From assembly GCF_032463525.1 (NCBI RefSeq), contig NZ_CP135971.1, positions 5,272,501-5,336,500 on the forward strand: DNA of 64,000 nucleotides, given 5' to 3'. The DNA is from Pseudomonas sp. DTU_2021_1001937_2_SI_NGA_ILE_001 (GTDB lineage: Bacteria; Pseudomonadota; Gammaproteobacteria; Pseudomonadales; Pseudomonadaceae). Below, piece by piece: positions 18,262 to 26,766 of this stretch (positions are counted from its first letter, which is position 1; every line of letters starts with the position of its first letter). The position numbers were made by a program, and so were the translations under genes. The notes under the pieces were generated by a model. That model was not told the origin of the DNA. It saw only the letters and a program-made list of their open reading frames with translations, and made no database searches.

Positions 18262-18969
18262 TTATTTTTTCTCAATGTGCCGAATGTTAGGCCGTAATAC
18301 CGATTTCAGGTAGGCTATATGGCGTTCGAGGTGCGTTTCTTCAATAAAATATAACTTAAATTCATGTGCGATTTTTTCGGTTCTTAGCACGATAAAGTTG
18401 TGTTTTCGATCAATGAGCATGGTGTCAAATTTAGTCCATGGGGCGCTCGTTATAGTTTGCGGCTTTGCATTCTTCCAGCTCATGAGGTTGAACAGCCTAC
18501 TGGCCTGCAGGTAGGCTGCTCCAAGAAAAATGGCGATGAGTGACTCCATATATAACGCGATGATGATATAAAGCGAGAAAAGTCCAATTACAAAGTATTG
18601 AAGCAGGATTTCTGTATTGTTGTATTGGTAACGGTTACAGCGGTATTGACCGTGTGTGGAGTGCAGGGTGTAGTGAAAGACCGATTTCTGCATAACGAAC
18701 TTAAAAAGAAAAAGCAAAACAGTGGTCAGAATCACCGCAGTGGCTTCAACAGCAAATTTGTCAACCTCTAAATTTGCCTGCCACGTCCAGCTAGCCACCC
18801 CCCACACGACCGCGATCAAGCCGGCAAAGGTTAGCTTTATGCCCATGATCTTCGTTGGGGAGGCGTCATAAGCTTTTACCGTCCATTCGGGGGAGTACTC
18901 GCTATGGTTGATTTCTTTGGCTTGATTGTTCTCGAGGTTTATGCTTGAAAGTAAGGTGTGTAGGGACAT
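18262..18969 (-). CDS. Putative T6SS immunity membrane protein, copy 3 (most divergent)
   Basis: A protein of 235 aa of the same family: N-terminus MSLHTLLSS (compare MSLKTIIAS in copy 2), about four hydrophobic segments, MQKSVFHYTLHSTHGQYRC, TSAPWTKFDTMLIDRKHNF and THLERHIAYLKSVLRP. It lacks the DDPTIGF block, which reads EKIAHEF, and ends in KK rather than the EW-type end of copies 1 and 2. This makes it the most divergent copy, so it may protect against a different effector variant. Very AT-rich for this genome. Immunity function is inferred from position. Confidence 0.7.
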   Translation of the reverse strand: MSLHTLLSSINLENNQAKEINHSEYSPEWTVKAYDASPTKIMGIKLTFAGLIAVVWGVASWTWQANLEVDKFAVEATAVILTTVLLFLFKFVMQKSVFHYTLHSTHGQYRCNRYQYNNTEILLQYFVIGLFSLYIIIALYMESLIAIFLGAAYLQASRLFNLMSWKNAKPQTITSAPWTKFDTMLIDRKHNFIVLRTEKIAHEFKLYFIEETHLERHIAYLKSVLRPNIRHIEKK

Positions 18970-19032
18970 GGCGAGCGTTGTTCCGCGCTGAAGGAAAGGA
19001 AAGGTACTTAGTTACAGGTCAGCTGCTGGCTG

Positions 19033-19749
19033 TTATTGCCGCCAGCACCTTTCGATGTAAGAAACATGCCGTGGTAAATGACGTTTGAGAAATACAAGGC
19101 ATCGTTCGAGGTGCTCATGATCATGTAAGTACATTTCGAAGCCAGCGGTCGTGTCGTCGACGACTAGAGCGATAATGCGATTTTTTTTGTCAATAATCGC
19201 CGAGTTGATCGCACCCCAAGGCGGACTATTTACTAGTTCCGGATCCGGAGCTTTCCAGTAGAGCAGATGGAGAGCGCCGTTAAAAATCAGATACAGGCTT
19301 CCTAGCAGCAGGACCTCCATGGAGTCCAGTTGCACGGCCAGTATAATCACGAAAATGAAGCATCCCATGATGAAATACCGAAGGATGAGTCTAGAGTCTC
19401 GGTGGAAGTAAGGGCAGAAGCTATACTTGGCGAAGTGGTCGAAAAGTGTGTAATGATATATATTTTTTTGAGGGGTGAAATTTAGAAAGTAAATAAACAG
19501 CACGGTCGCGGAGATGGCCGGATAAGACACCAGGTAAAGGGCGTCGTCTGGACCGACCCAAATGAAGAAGCCGGCCGCAAGCCATATCGTAAATATCGTG
19601 AGGGTGAAAAAGGCTCTAACGCGTATGACGCCTTTTCTATCGCTATCGAACGTGATTATTTTCCATTCGTTCAACACCTGAATGCTGGCGAATGTCTCTT
19701 CTTGGGCGGACATGGCGCTTTGCTGCGAGAGAAGGAGGTGGGATGGCAT
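19033..19749 (-). CDS. Putative T6SS immunity membrane protein, copy 4 (adjacent to effector)
   Basis: A protein of 238 aa and the copy nearest the VasX-like effector (53 bases downstream of its stop), so it is the best candidate for the cognate immunity protein. It shares the family layout: four hydrophobic segments, TPQKNIYHYTLFDHFAKYS in place of QKSVFHY, WKAPDPELVNSPPWGAI, IIDKKNRIIALVVDDTTAGFE and HLERCLVFLKRHLPRHV. The Vibrio VasX immunity protein TsiV2 is likewise a multi-pass membrane protein, but I make no claim of sequence homology. An internal ATG (MSAQEE) is an alternative start. Confidence 0.75.
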   Translation of the reverse strand: MPSHLLLSQQSAMSAQEETFASIQVLNEWKIITFDSDRKGVIRVRAFFTLTIFTIWLAAGFFIWVGPDDALYLVSYPAISATVLFIYFLNFTPQKNIYHYTLFDHFAKYSFCPYFHRDSRLILRYFIMGCFIFVIILAVQLDSMEVLLLGSLYLIFNGALHLLYWKAPDPELVNSPPWGAINSAIIDKKNRIIALVVDDTTAGFEMYLHDHEHLERCLVFLKRHLPRHVSYIERCWRQ

Positions 19750-19802
19750 GCAAGGACCGATTCTTGTAAAGGGGTTTTTCGATATGGAGGTAATGAATAG
19801 CT

Positions 19803-22800
19803 TTACGGAATGATCCAGATTTTTTTCGTGCCCTCTCTATCTTTTTTGTAGGTGATTAGCTGATCTGGACTGGTTAATCCGTCACTATGAACGGAACCGG
19901 ATGTTTTTAATTCGATGTGAAAACGATAGGCTCTGTCTTTTTTATTAAATTGAAACAGGTTTTCTGGATACCATATTTGCATTTCCATGTACTCGGCGTG
20001 TTTGTCCAGCGGTACCCAGACTTCCCAGATGACGCTCTGTTTGTACTCTAACTTTGGCCAAGCGGCTGATGAGCGATGTGTGCTCGGTCTCTCATTTTTA
20101 ACGTGACCCCAGTCGGCGTCACTTTTGAATTCGCCGTTGTGGAAGAAAGCGCTGTTCAGATTTTCTTCTATCTTTTTCTGTGGTGCAGCTGCTAAAAATT
20201 GCCGCGTGCTGCAAATTTCAATGTTGACGTACTGTCCACGCAGTTCGCCAGGGATAAGAACTTGTATCCATGCTCCATTCTGTACGGTAGGCGTGTCTTC
20301 CATGGTGTCGCCGGCTGCGTAAGGGTCGTAGTAAGTGCTCTTACTAAAAATCAAGGGGCTGAGCTCAATTTCGCGGAAATCTTCTTTTTCCTGAAGGCGA
20401 CCTTCTGGTGTTTTCGAGTATCTGAGTGGCTGATGGATAGACCAGCTGCATTTGGCGAGCCATGTACCTAGCGCGTCCCGTTTAAGTTTATTCAGTGCAA
20501 GAGATGTGGCTAAGTAGCCAAGCCCTAGGACCACTGCGACTATGAAAAAGATCACGTTTCCGACAATACGGGAAGTATATTTTCCGACTACGGTTGGCGC
20601 GCTGGTGATCTGCAGGAAACCGGCGACCCCCATGCCCATGACAAACGCCGACTTTATCCGAAGCAGGTTCCGTTCTTCAGAGTCTTTGGCTTTACTCAAA
20701 TCGCTTTGTATCTCCATTAGCTCCAGCAATGCGGCAGTGAGCAAGAAAAGCCCACTTGCAAAAATCCTGGCCCTAAAAGCCGAAACCGTCTTGCTCAACT
20801 GCGCATGACCCTGTGCTTTCCAGAAGTGTGCAGAGCGGTCTAGAAGCGAAAGATTGTTATTGCCTACCCGGATAGCCGGAGCATCCTTAATGATGCTCCA
20901 AGGAGCATCGACGAACAGCGACATGAACAGGTTTGCGGTATACCCCAGGTTATATCCAATCTTGATCAGCTCTGGACTGCTTACCTTGCCGTCGTGAGTA
21001 GCGGCTTTTGTCACCAGCGCGGTATTGATGAGGTTGATGAAAACCACGCCCACACTGAACCCTACACTCAAGTTGAGGCCACGGCTTTGCATCCATTGCT
21101 TCTTGTGTGTGGTCCAGTCGGCTGCTGTGGTCTTACCCAAAGTGATGAAGTCGCTCATCATCGCGGTGACTGCGGTTGTGTACCGGCCGTTTTGGTAGTC
21201 GAGCAGCGCGGGGATCTTGATGTCATGGGCCTGAGCCTTCCGCATCAGGCTTTCCAGTTCGTGGGTCAGGCCGTTACGACCCCAGGGTTCTGTGACGAAC
21301 CAGCGGCGCTGCAGGCTTTGCAACTGCTGGTGCAGGCGCGCGCGTTCCTGCTTCCATTCGTGCAATTTGCGCGGAATATCCGGATCGATCTTCAAACTGT
21401 GCGGCGCGTTGGTCAGCACCTGCCCCATCAGCAGGTTGCGCAGCAGTGCTGGAAGATTCTGATGTTCGCCAGCGGCCAGTCTGGCGTCGATCGGGGTGAA
21501 GACCATCAGTAGTTTTTCGGTGAGAGCGGCCATGGCGGCGGTGCCGCTGCGCGCCAGGGTCTGCAGAGCGGCGAAGGTATCGCGGGCCGGTTGCTTTAGA
21601 GTGTTCATCCATGGCGAATTCGCGAACTCGGTGTGGTTAAGTACGCTGTTCAGCTCCCCGGCACGGCTGGCGATATTGGCGATATCCGAGAACCCGCCAA
21701 TCAGCTTGCCGGATTCCTGGTGCAGCGCCTCCTTCAGCTCCGGTGAGAAACCGTAGCGCAGGGTGCCGAACAGGGTCGTGGCGTTCTGCTCCTGCTTCAA
21801 CATCCATAGAGTGGCGTCTTCGCCCTGCACGAAGATCTCCGCCAAATGCAGCATGAGCTCCTCGAGATAGAGCAGGGTGCGCGGGTTGCCGTTGTCGATG
21901 AACAGTTTGAGCGTATCCAGGCTGATATGGTTGGACCAGCGCTTGAAGTCGGCCTGGGTCTGCTTCACGCGATCAAGCAGTGTTTTCTTCGTGGCGTGTT
22001 GTTGCTGGAGATATCGACGCGCGCCGGGCAGGTCGACTTCACGCCGCCATTTGTCGCGCTCTTTCCATTCCAGGAAGTCGCTGTCTGTGGGTTGGCTCCT
22101 GTAGTTTTCGCGCAAGGCATAAAACAGGCGCGAACTTTCATATAGACCTTCCGTCGCATCTTCCGATGGGGGATGGGGAACGATATCGCCGCGGTCCATT
22201 TTCCACTGCACCAGATACGCCTCCGCGTCCAGCAGATACTCCTGCGTCCTGCCCGGATCTCCCCGTACCGTCTCCGGCAGCTTTTCCTTGGGCTCGCTAG
22301 GCAAGCCACACAGTTGGGAAACGATGTTGGCGATCTGAATGCGATGTTCATGCTCTTCCTGCCAGAGGTGATAAGCCGCCTGGTCCGCCGCGAGTTGCAG
22401 GCCAAGGTCCTGGAGGACGGCCAGTGGATCGTCCAGGGCAATGAGCAGGGCGCTGTCTTTGTCGGGCACGCTGCCCAGCCAGTGCACGTCGGCGCCCACC
22501 GCGACCCAGTTAGGCTTCTGGCCCTTCGTCGGCGCTTCTGGTGGTGCCTGGGTGGGCACGCTGGTGTCTGCGAAACGTGCGTCTTCGGTGACTTGGCCCG
22601 CGTCGATGTCGGCGACTGCCAGTGCCAGTTCGCTCAGCGGCAAGGTATCCGGTTCGTTCATGCTCAGGCTGTAGGCGGCCAGGTCCAGGCGTTTCATCCA
22701 TTGGGCGCGGCTGCCTTCATGCGAGCGCAGGTGTTCGCAAATGCGCCAGGTCCACTGCATGGGCGCGTAGGCGATATGCAGCACATGCTTGCGCGGATAG

Positions 22801-23210
22801 AGCAGGTAGGGCTTGGCGTCGCTGTTCTGGTCGACTTTGGGCTTGCGCTGGTCCTGGCCGACATGGGCGTCGCCCCAGATGATGCGCGTGAGGCAGGCAT
22901 CCTTGGCGCGATACTGGTATTCATGCAGGGTTTTCGCGGTTTCGTCGAAAACATAGAGGTAGCCGTCCTGCAACTGGCGCAGTGTGTAAGGGCGAGTTTG
23001 CAGTTGCGGCAGCACGGTCCATCGGCCTTGTGCCGGCAGTGGCTTGAGCGCATTGGGGTCGCTGTCGTGGCGCGATCTGTCCAGGGCGTAGCGCACCGGC
23101 ACGATGGCAATGTCCGGCCCCTTGAATGGGCAGGTACTGGTGCCGCTGGCCGGTGTCTTGTCGAAGCAACTGGCTAGGCGCTGGCGGCGGTTTCCGGATT
23201 TGTCAGTCAT
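19803..23210 (-). CDS. VasX-like type VI secretion effector (pore-forming type)
   Basis: A protein of about 1,135 aa starting at MTDKSGNRRQ. The N-terminal region (about 20-180) has the VasX N-terminal pattern, CPFKGPDIAIVPVRYALD then LRQLQDGYLYVFDE, thought to serve loading onto VgrG. A long helical middle leads to four hydrophobic helices at roughly 714-733, 816-834, 853-871 and 881-906, and a soluble tail (925-1135). VasX and related effectors depolarise target membranes. The start overlaps the DUF4123 adaptor stop by 8 bases; the longer frame to 23366 is antisense-like and was rejected. The tail after about residue 925 is more AT-rich than the front, suggesting a swapped C-terminus. Confidence 0.87.
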   Translation of the reverse strand: MTDKSGNRRQRLASCFDKTPASGTSTCPFKGPDIAIVPVRYALDRSRHDSDPNALKPLPAQGRWTVLPQLQTRPYTLRQLQDGYLYVFDETAKTLHEYQYRAKDACLTRIIWGDAHVGQDQRKPKVDQNSDAKPYLLYPRKHVLHIAYAPMQWTWRICEHLRSHEGSRAQWMKRLDLAAYSLSMNEPDTLPLSELALAVADIDAGQVTEDARFADTSVPTQAPPEAPTKGQKPNWVAVGADVHWLGSVPDKDSALLIALDDPLAVLQDLGLQLAADQAAYHLWQEEHEHRIQIANIVSQLCGLPSEPKEKLPETVRGDPGRTQEYLLDAEAYLVQWKMDRGDIVPHPPSEDATEGLYESSRLFYALRENYRSQPTDSDFLEWKERDKWRREVDLPGARRYLQQQHATKKTLLDRVKQTQADFKRWSNHISLDTLKLFIDNGNPRTLLYLEELMLHLAEIFVQGEDATLWMLKQEQNATTLFGTLRYGFSPELKEALHQESGKLIGGFSDIANIASRAGELNSVLNHTEFANSPWMNTLKQPARDTFAALQTLARSGTAAMAALTEKLLMVFTPIDARLAAGEHQNLPALLRNLLMGQVLTNAPHSLKIDPDIPRKLHEWKQERARLHQQLQSLQRRWFVTEPWGRNGLTHELESLMRKAQAHDIKIPALLDYQNGRYTTAVTAMMSDFITLGKTTAADWTTHKKQWMQSRGLNLSVGFSVGVVFINLINTALVTKAATHDGKVSSPELIKIGYNLGYTANLFMSLFVDAPWSIIKDAPAIRVGNNNLSLLDRSAHFWKAQGHAQLSKTVSAFRARIFASGLFLLTAALLELMEIQSDLSKAKDSEERNLLRIKSAFVMGMGVAGFLQITSAPTVVGKYTSRIVGNVIFFIVAVVLGLGYLATSLALNKLKRDALGTWLAKCSWSIHQPLRYSKTPEGRLQEKEDFREIELSPLIFSKSTYYDPYAAGDTMEDTPTVQNGAWIQVLIPGELRGQYVNIEICSTRQFLAAAPQKKIEENLNSAFFHNGEFKSDADWGHVKNERPSTHRSSAAWPKLEYKQSVIWEVWVPLDKHAEYMEMQIWYPENLFQFNKKDRAYRFHIELKTSGSVHSDGLTSPDQLITYKKDREGTKKIWIIP

Positions 23211-24084
23211 GGTCAGGCTCGCAGGCTTGAGGGGCTGGCTGCATGCGGTACTGGTCGAAGGCGTCCAGGCGCAGCTCGGGTGGCAGTTCGGCGCACTGAG
23301 GCTGCAGTTGCAGCCAGGTCTGGTAAGGGCCGTCAGCCACGTCGATGAAGTCCGTGCCCAGTTCATGGCGATACCAGGCCCAGGTGGCCAGGGCGAACTC
23401 GCTGGTCAGCCCCCAGTCGCGGCCGCTACAGAGCGCATCGGCCAGCCAGGCATCGATGGCTGCGCTGGGCAAGGCGGTGAAGGCTGCAGGGTCTTCATGG
23501 TGTATGGCCTGGTAGAGGCGGCGCTGGAACAGGAAGTCATTGGCTTGCTCCAGTGCATCCAATTGCGCCTGGCCCTGAAGGGCGAAGCCGGGGTCCCAGG
23601 TGGTCACCGGGGTCAGCACGGCGAACTGCACGGTTTCCTCCGCGCTGGCGTGAGGTGGTTGCCAGGGTTGCCGGGGCCTTTCTACCCACAGGCTGTCTAT
23701 AGGACCCAGCACCCGATCCCGGTGTGACTGATCGAAGCTGCCCAGCCAGTGGTACAGCACCAGTGGGTCGGCAAACCGCAGCAGGCTGGCATTGCCCAGG
23801 TAGTCTGGCGGGCAGAGGAAGCGCCGCAGGTGCCGGGCGAGGTCGACCATCGAGGCGCGGGACTGCAGCAGGCAGGCACAGCGTCGCCAGTCTGCATCGC
23901 TGCGCCAGGTCTGGCTCAGACGCTCGCTGGCCTTGACCAGGATGGGCCCCTTGTCTTTGAGTTGGCTCCAGCGGGTGCCCATGTACAGTGGTTCGATATC
24001 GAGATTTTCCTGGCGAGCGTACAACTGCCGCAGCGCGTCTGGCTTGAGCAGGCCGTCGACCAGCAGGAACAGCGCACCGCTCAT
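23203..24084 (-). CDS. DUF4123 T6SS effector adaptor/chaperone
   Basis: A protein of 293 aa with the DUF4123 fold: an N-terminal stretch FLLVDGLLKPDALRQLYA, the PLYMGTRWSQLKDKGPILV segment, then LARHLRRFLCPPD and FRFADP-like LLRFADPLVLYHWL. DUF4123 proteins (Tap/Tec type) bind a cognate effector and load it on the VgrG tip without being secreted. It lies between vgrG (4-base overlap) and the VasX-like effector (8-base overlap), the standard vgrG-adaptor-effector order, so its client is very probably that effector. Confidence 0.9.
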   Translation of the reverse strand: MSGALFLLVDGLLKPDALRQLYARQENLDIEPLYMGTRWSQLKDKGPILVKASERLSQTWRSDADWRRCACLLQSRASMVDLARHLRRFLCPPDYLGNASLLRFADPLVLYHWLGSFDQSHRDRVLGPIDSLWVERPRQPWQPPHASAEETVQFAVLTPVTTWDPGFALQGQAQLDALEQANDFLFQRRLYQAIHHEDPAAFTALPSAAIDAWLADALCSGRDWGLTSEFALATWAWYRHELGTDFIDVADGPYQTWLQLQPQCAELPPELRLDAFDQYRMQPAPQACEPDHD

Positions 24085-26108
24085 GCTGTGTCCCCTTGGG
24101 CAGCGCGCTCACAGACCTCGCAACGACCGGTGCGTTTGAACGCAACGTTCTGTGCCGGCACCAGCAACTGGCCGGCCTGGCCTTGTTCAGCGGCTTGCGC
24201 GTGGCCCGGCAGGCGCGGCTGAGCCGGGGTCCCGGTGGCCGGGCTGGCGCCACAGTTGATCCGCACGTCCGGGCCGCTGAGGCTGATGCCGCCGGGGTCG
24301 AGCGTGATGCAGCTGCCGCCGGCCATCAGGGTGATCTGCTGGCCGGCATCGAGGACCAGCTTGCTGCCGGCCTTGAGATGGATCTCCTGGCCGGCCTCTA
24401 TCAGTTGTGCGCTACCGATGCGGATGTGCTGGTTCTGCGCCACGCTGAGGTGGTCGCTGGCCTGCACGTCGGTAAGGCGATCACCTAGCGTGGTGCGGTG
24501 TTCCTCGCCTTGGAAATGGCTGTAGCTGTTGGCTTCGATGCGCTCGTGGCGTTCATGGCCGACATGGATTTTCTGGTCGTGGCCGATCTCTTCGTCCCAG
24601 TCGCGTTGCGCATGGATGTAGATCTGTTCCTGGCCCTGGCGGTCTTCGATGCGCAGTTCGTTGAATCCGCCTCCGCCGGGGCTGCTCATGCTCTTGAACA
24701 GGCTGCGGGTGCGATGTTCCGGCAGGGCGTAGGGCAGCGGGTGGTCGCCGTGGTAGAGGCAGCCGCTGACCAGCGGCTGGTCCGGGTCGCCCTCCAGGAA
24801 GGTGACCAGCACTTCCATGCCGACCCGTGGCAGGCTGACCGCGCCGTAGCGGTTGCCGGCCCAACTGCTGGCTACACGGATCCAGCAGCTGGAGTGTTCG
24901 TCGCTCTGCGCCTCGCGGTCCCAGTGGAAGCGCACCTTGATTCGCCCATGGGCATCGCAGTGGATCTCCTGCCCGGCCGGGCCGGTGACGATGGCGGTCT
25001 GGCTGCCGAGCACGCGCGGCTTGGGGTGTCGCAACGGCGGCCGGTAGAAGGTGTTGGCGGGGATGGCCAGGAAGCGGTTGCGATAGCCCTGGCGCAGCCC
25101 CTCGCCACTTGCGCGCGATGTGCCTGCGGACTCTTCCAGCACCTGTGGCTGGCGCCCCTCATGATGGACTTCAGTCAGTAGCCACAAGGTGTTCCAGGTG
25201 TCCCGGGGATGATCGGTCAAGGGCAACAGGTGGCCGCTGCGCAGTTGTGGCTGGCCGCTGTGACCGTCGGCCTGGTACTGGTCGTGAAGGTGCCGCTGCA
25301 GCGCACGGTTGGCCAGGACCTGGCCGCGTTCACGATGGGTGAAGCGGCCCGGGTAATCGTAGTCTTCGAGCAACACCAGGCTTTCACTGCCGGCTTCGCT
25401 GTGCAGCGGCACCCGGGGAATCTCGAAGTGCCAGTCGCGTCGCGCCGTATGGTTGCTGCGGGTCGCCAGACGCAGGTTGAAACGCGTCACCGCCGGGCCG
25501 TCGCCCGCCATGCCGGTGTCCGGGTGGTAGCTCTGCGCTGGCAGGCTGGGGAAGAAGGTCTGGTCGTCGCCGAATACCAGTACATGGCCCTGCCGATCGT
25601 GCTCGAAGTGATAGTGCAGGCCTTCTTCTTCGCATAGGCGCTGGATGAAGTGCAGGTCGGACTCGTCGTACTGCACGCAGTATTCGCGTGGCGGGCAGGG
25701 GGTATAAAGATGGAAGCGCCAGGCATTGGCGAGGATGCCGTGCTCCTTGAGCAGTCGGCCGATGATTTCGGGGGCACTGAGGTTTTGGAAGATCCGCTGG
25801 TTGATGCGGTAGGCCAGATTGGCCAGGCGCGGCTGCAGACTGACCTGATAATGGCTCAGCCGCTGACCGCGCTCGCCCTGCAGGATACGCGCGACCTGGC
25901 CGTGGATGCCGTGGCCGGCGGCGTCCAGTTGCAGCCAGGCCGGCTGATGGAGCAGGGTGGACAGGTCAAGGTCATGGCGTTCGCTGACCAGTTGCAGGTC
26001 GAAGCGAAACGGCTGGTTGAGCGCCTCGAAGCCATCGAAGGCCAGAACCTGAAAGTCGTGCTGGCCTGCGAGGTTCAGGGTGAAGGCCGCACGGTCGGCA
26101 GCGGGCAT
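24081..26108 (-). CDS. vgrG: VgrG/TssI type VI secretion spike protein
   Basis: A protein of 675 aa. The N-terminal gp27-like part (FTLNLAGQHDFQVLAFDGFEAL ... YCVQYDESDLHFIQRLCEEEGLHYHFEH) is followed by the gp5-like OB domain and beta-helix (IHCDAHGRIKVRFHWDRE, SCWIRVASSWAGNRYGAV, EVLVTFLEGDPDQPLVSG). Short repeats follow (HVGHERHERIEANSYSHFQG) and a DUF2345-like C-terminus. VgrG trimers form the puncturing tip that carries effectors. No hcp, tssA-M or PAAR gene is in the window, so this is an orphan vgrG island that must use a T6SS apparatus encoded elsewhere. Confidence 0.96.
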   Translation of the reverse strand: MPAADRAAFTLNLAGQHDFQVLAFDGFEALNQPFRFDLQLVSERHDLDLSTLLHQPAWLQLDAAGHGIHGQVARILQGERGQRLSHYQVSLQPRLANLAYRINQRIFQNLSAPEIIGRLLKEHGILANAWRFHLYTPCPPREYCVQYDESDLHFIQRLCEEEGLHYHFEHDRQGHVLVFGDDQTFFPSLPAQSYHPDTGMAGDGPAVTRFNLRLATRSNHTARRDWHFEIPRVPLHSEAGSESLVLLEDYDYPGRFTHRERGQVLANRALQRHLHDQYQADGHSGQPQLRSGHLLPLTDHPRDTWNTLWLLTEVHHEGRQPQVLEESAGTSRASGEGLRQGYRNRFLAIPANTFYRPPLRHPKPRVLGSQTAIVTGPAGQEIHCDAHGRIKVRFHWDREAQSDEHSSCWIRVASSWAGNRYGAVSLPRVGMEVLVTFLEGDPDQPLVSGCLYHGDHPLPYALPEHRTRSLFKSMSSPGGGGFNELRIEDRQGQEQIYIHAQRDWDEEIGHDQKIHVGHERHERIEANSYSHFQGEEHRTTLGDRLTDVQASDHLSVAQNQHIRIGSAQLIEAGQEIHLKAGSKLVLDAGQQITLMAGGSCITLDPGGISLSGPDVRINCGASPATGTPAQPRLPGHAQAAEQGQAGQLLVPAQNVAFKRTGRCEVCERAAQGDTA

Positions 26109-26180
26109 GCCGGATCTCCTTGGTCAGCAGCGGTTTCTGGTCGCGCCCGGGCGGGAAGGCCAGGCTGTGGATGCAACCTT

Positions 26181-26197
26181 TACCAAGATCCGTGCCA
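26181..26197 (-). promoter_or_regulatory. Candidate sigma-54 (RpoN) promoter of the vgrG operon
   Basis: On the minus strand the sequence TGGCACG-GATC-TTGGT matches the -24 element exactly and the -12 element except that the GC dinucleotide reads GG (consensus TGGCACG-N4-TTGCW). It lies about 75 bases upstream of the vgrG start. RpoN control of hcp/vgrG genes is known in several gammaproteobacteria. The altered -12 GC is a real weakness. Confidence 0.3.
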
Positions 26198-26339
26198 TTC
26201 CTTTTATTTTCTTTTATATCAATGACTTATGACTTTTTAAGGAGGCGAGCGGGGAGGCTTCACGCGGTTTTCGCGCAATCTTCTGCCTGCCGGTGTGCAA
26301 GCCATTGCGCGCGCCGCCAACGCCATGCATGACAGGCCT

Positions 26340-26450
26340 CTACAGTTCATGGAGGCGCATCAGCTCGACACTGTCGCGCAGAACGTTGCGCACCTGAAGG
26401 TTGGAGAGGGGCAGGGCAGGCTCGACGGGCGTATCATGGGCGTTCTTCAT
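26340..26450 (-). CDS. Candidate 36-aa small protein (unverified)
   Basis: A minus-strand frame starting ATGAAGAACGCC and ending in TAG encodes an acidic N-terminal half and an amphipathic helix-like C-terminus (NLQVRNVLRDSVELMRLHEL). It lies in the intergenic region divergent from the SelW-like gene. Upstream there is only a weak CACGGGA. The regular helix pattern is suggestive, but I recognise no family and chance is not excluded. Confidence 0.25.
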   Translation of the reverse strand: MKNAHDTPVEPALPLSNLQVRNVLRDSVELMRLHEL

Positions 26451-26470
26451 TCCCGTGCCCGGAGCCCTGC

Positions 26471-26761
26471 ATGAGCGACGCCAAAGCCGAAATCGTCATC
26501 ACCTACTGCACCCAGTGCCAATGGCTGTTGCGTGCTGCCTGGTTGGCCCAGGAGCTGCTCAGCACTTTCGGCGACGACCTGGGGCGGGTGTGCCTGGAGC
26601 CGGGCAGTGGCGGGGTGTTCCGCATCACCTGCGACACGGTGCAGATCTGGGAGCGCAAGGCCGATGGCGGCTTCCCGGAGGCCAAGGAACTCAAGCAGCG
26701 GGTCCGTGACCAGATCGATCCTGAGCGCGACCTTGGCCACAACGATCGCGTGGCCCGCTGA
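26471..26761 (+). CDS. SelT/SelW/SelH-family thioredoxin-like protein (Cys form)
   Basis: A protein of 96 aa. The Rdx/SelW fold starts with a beta strand and the redox motif C13-T-Q-C16 (VITYCTQCQWLLRAAWLAQEL). A glycine turn PGSGGVFRI and QIWERKADGGFPEAKELKQRVRDQI follow, the standard C-terminal signature of the family. In mammals one of these cysteines is selenocysteine; here both are cysteine. A cytosolic redox role is inferred; the substrate is unknown. The gene is convergent with the EamA transporter gene, 5 bases from its end. Confidence 0.92.
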   Translation: MSDAKAEIVITYCTQCQWLLRAAWLAQELLSTFGDDLGRVCLEPGSGGVFRITCDTVQIWERKADGGFPEAKELKQRVRDQIDPERDLGHNDRVAR

Positions 26762-26766
26762 CGATT

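Larger units (their letters stand above)
26109..26470. other. 360-bp divergent intergenic region, vgrG / SelW-like gene
   Basis: The part next to vgrG is AT-rich (26195-26240) and contains a sigma-54-like promoter candidate, listed separately. The right part is GC-rich and carries only a 36-codon minus-strand frame, also listed. No larger gene is supported. Confidence 0.5.

Noticed and set aside
23211..23366. 52-codon N-terminal extension of the VasX-like effector
   Set aside because: It overlaps the DUF4123 gene, is Ser/Thr/Cys/Pro-rich as expected for an off-frame read, and the family start at MTDKSG overlaps the adaptor stop by 8 bases.
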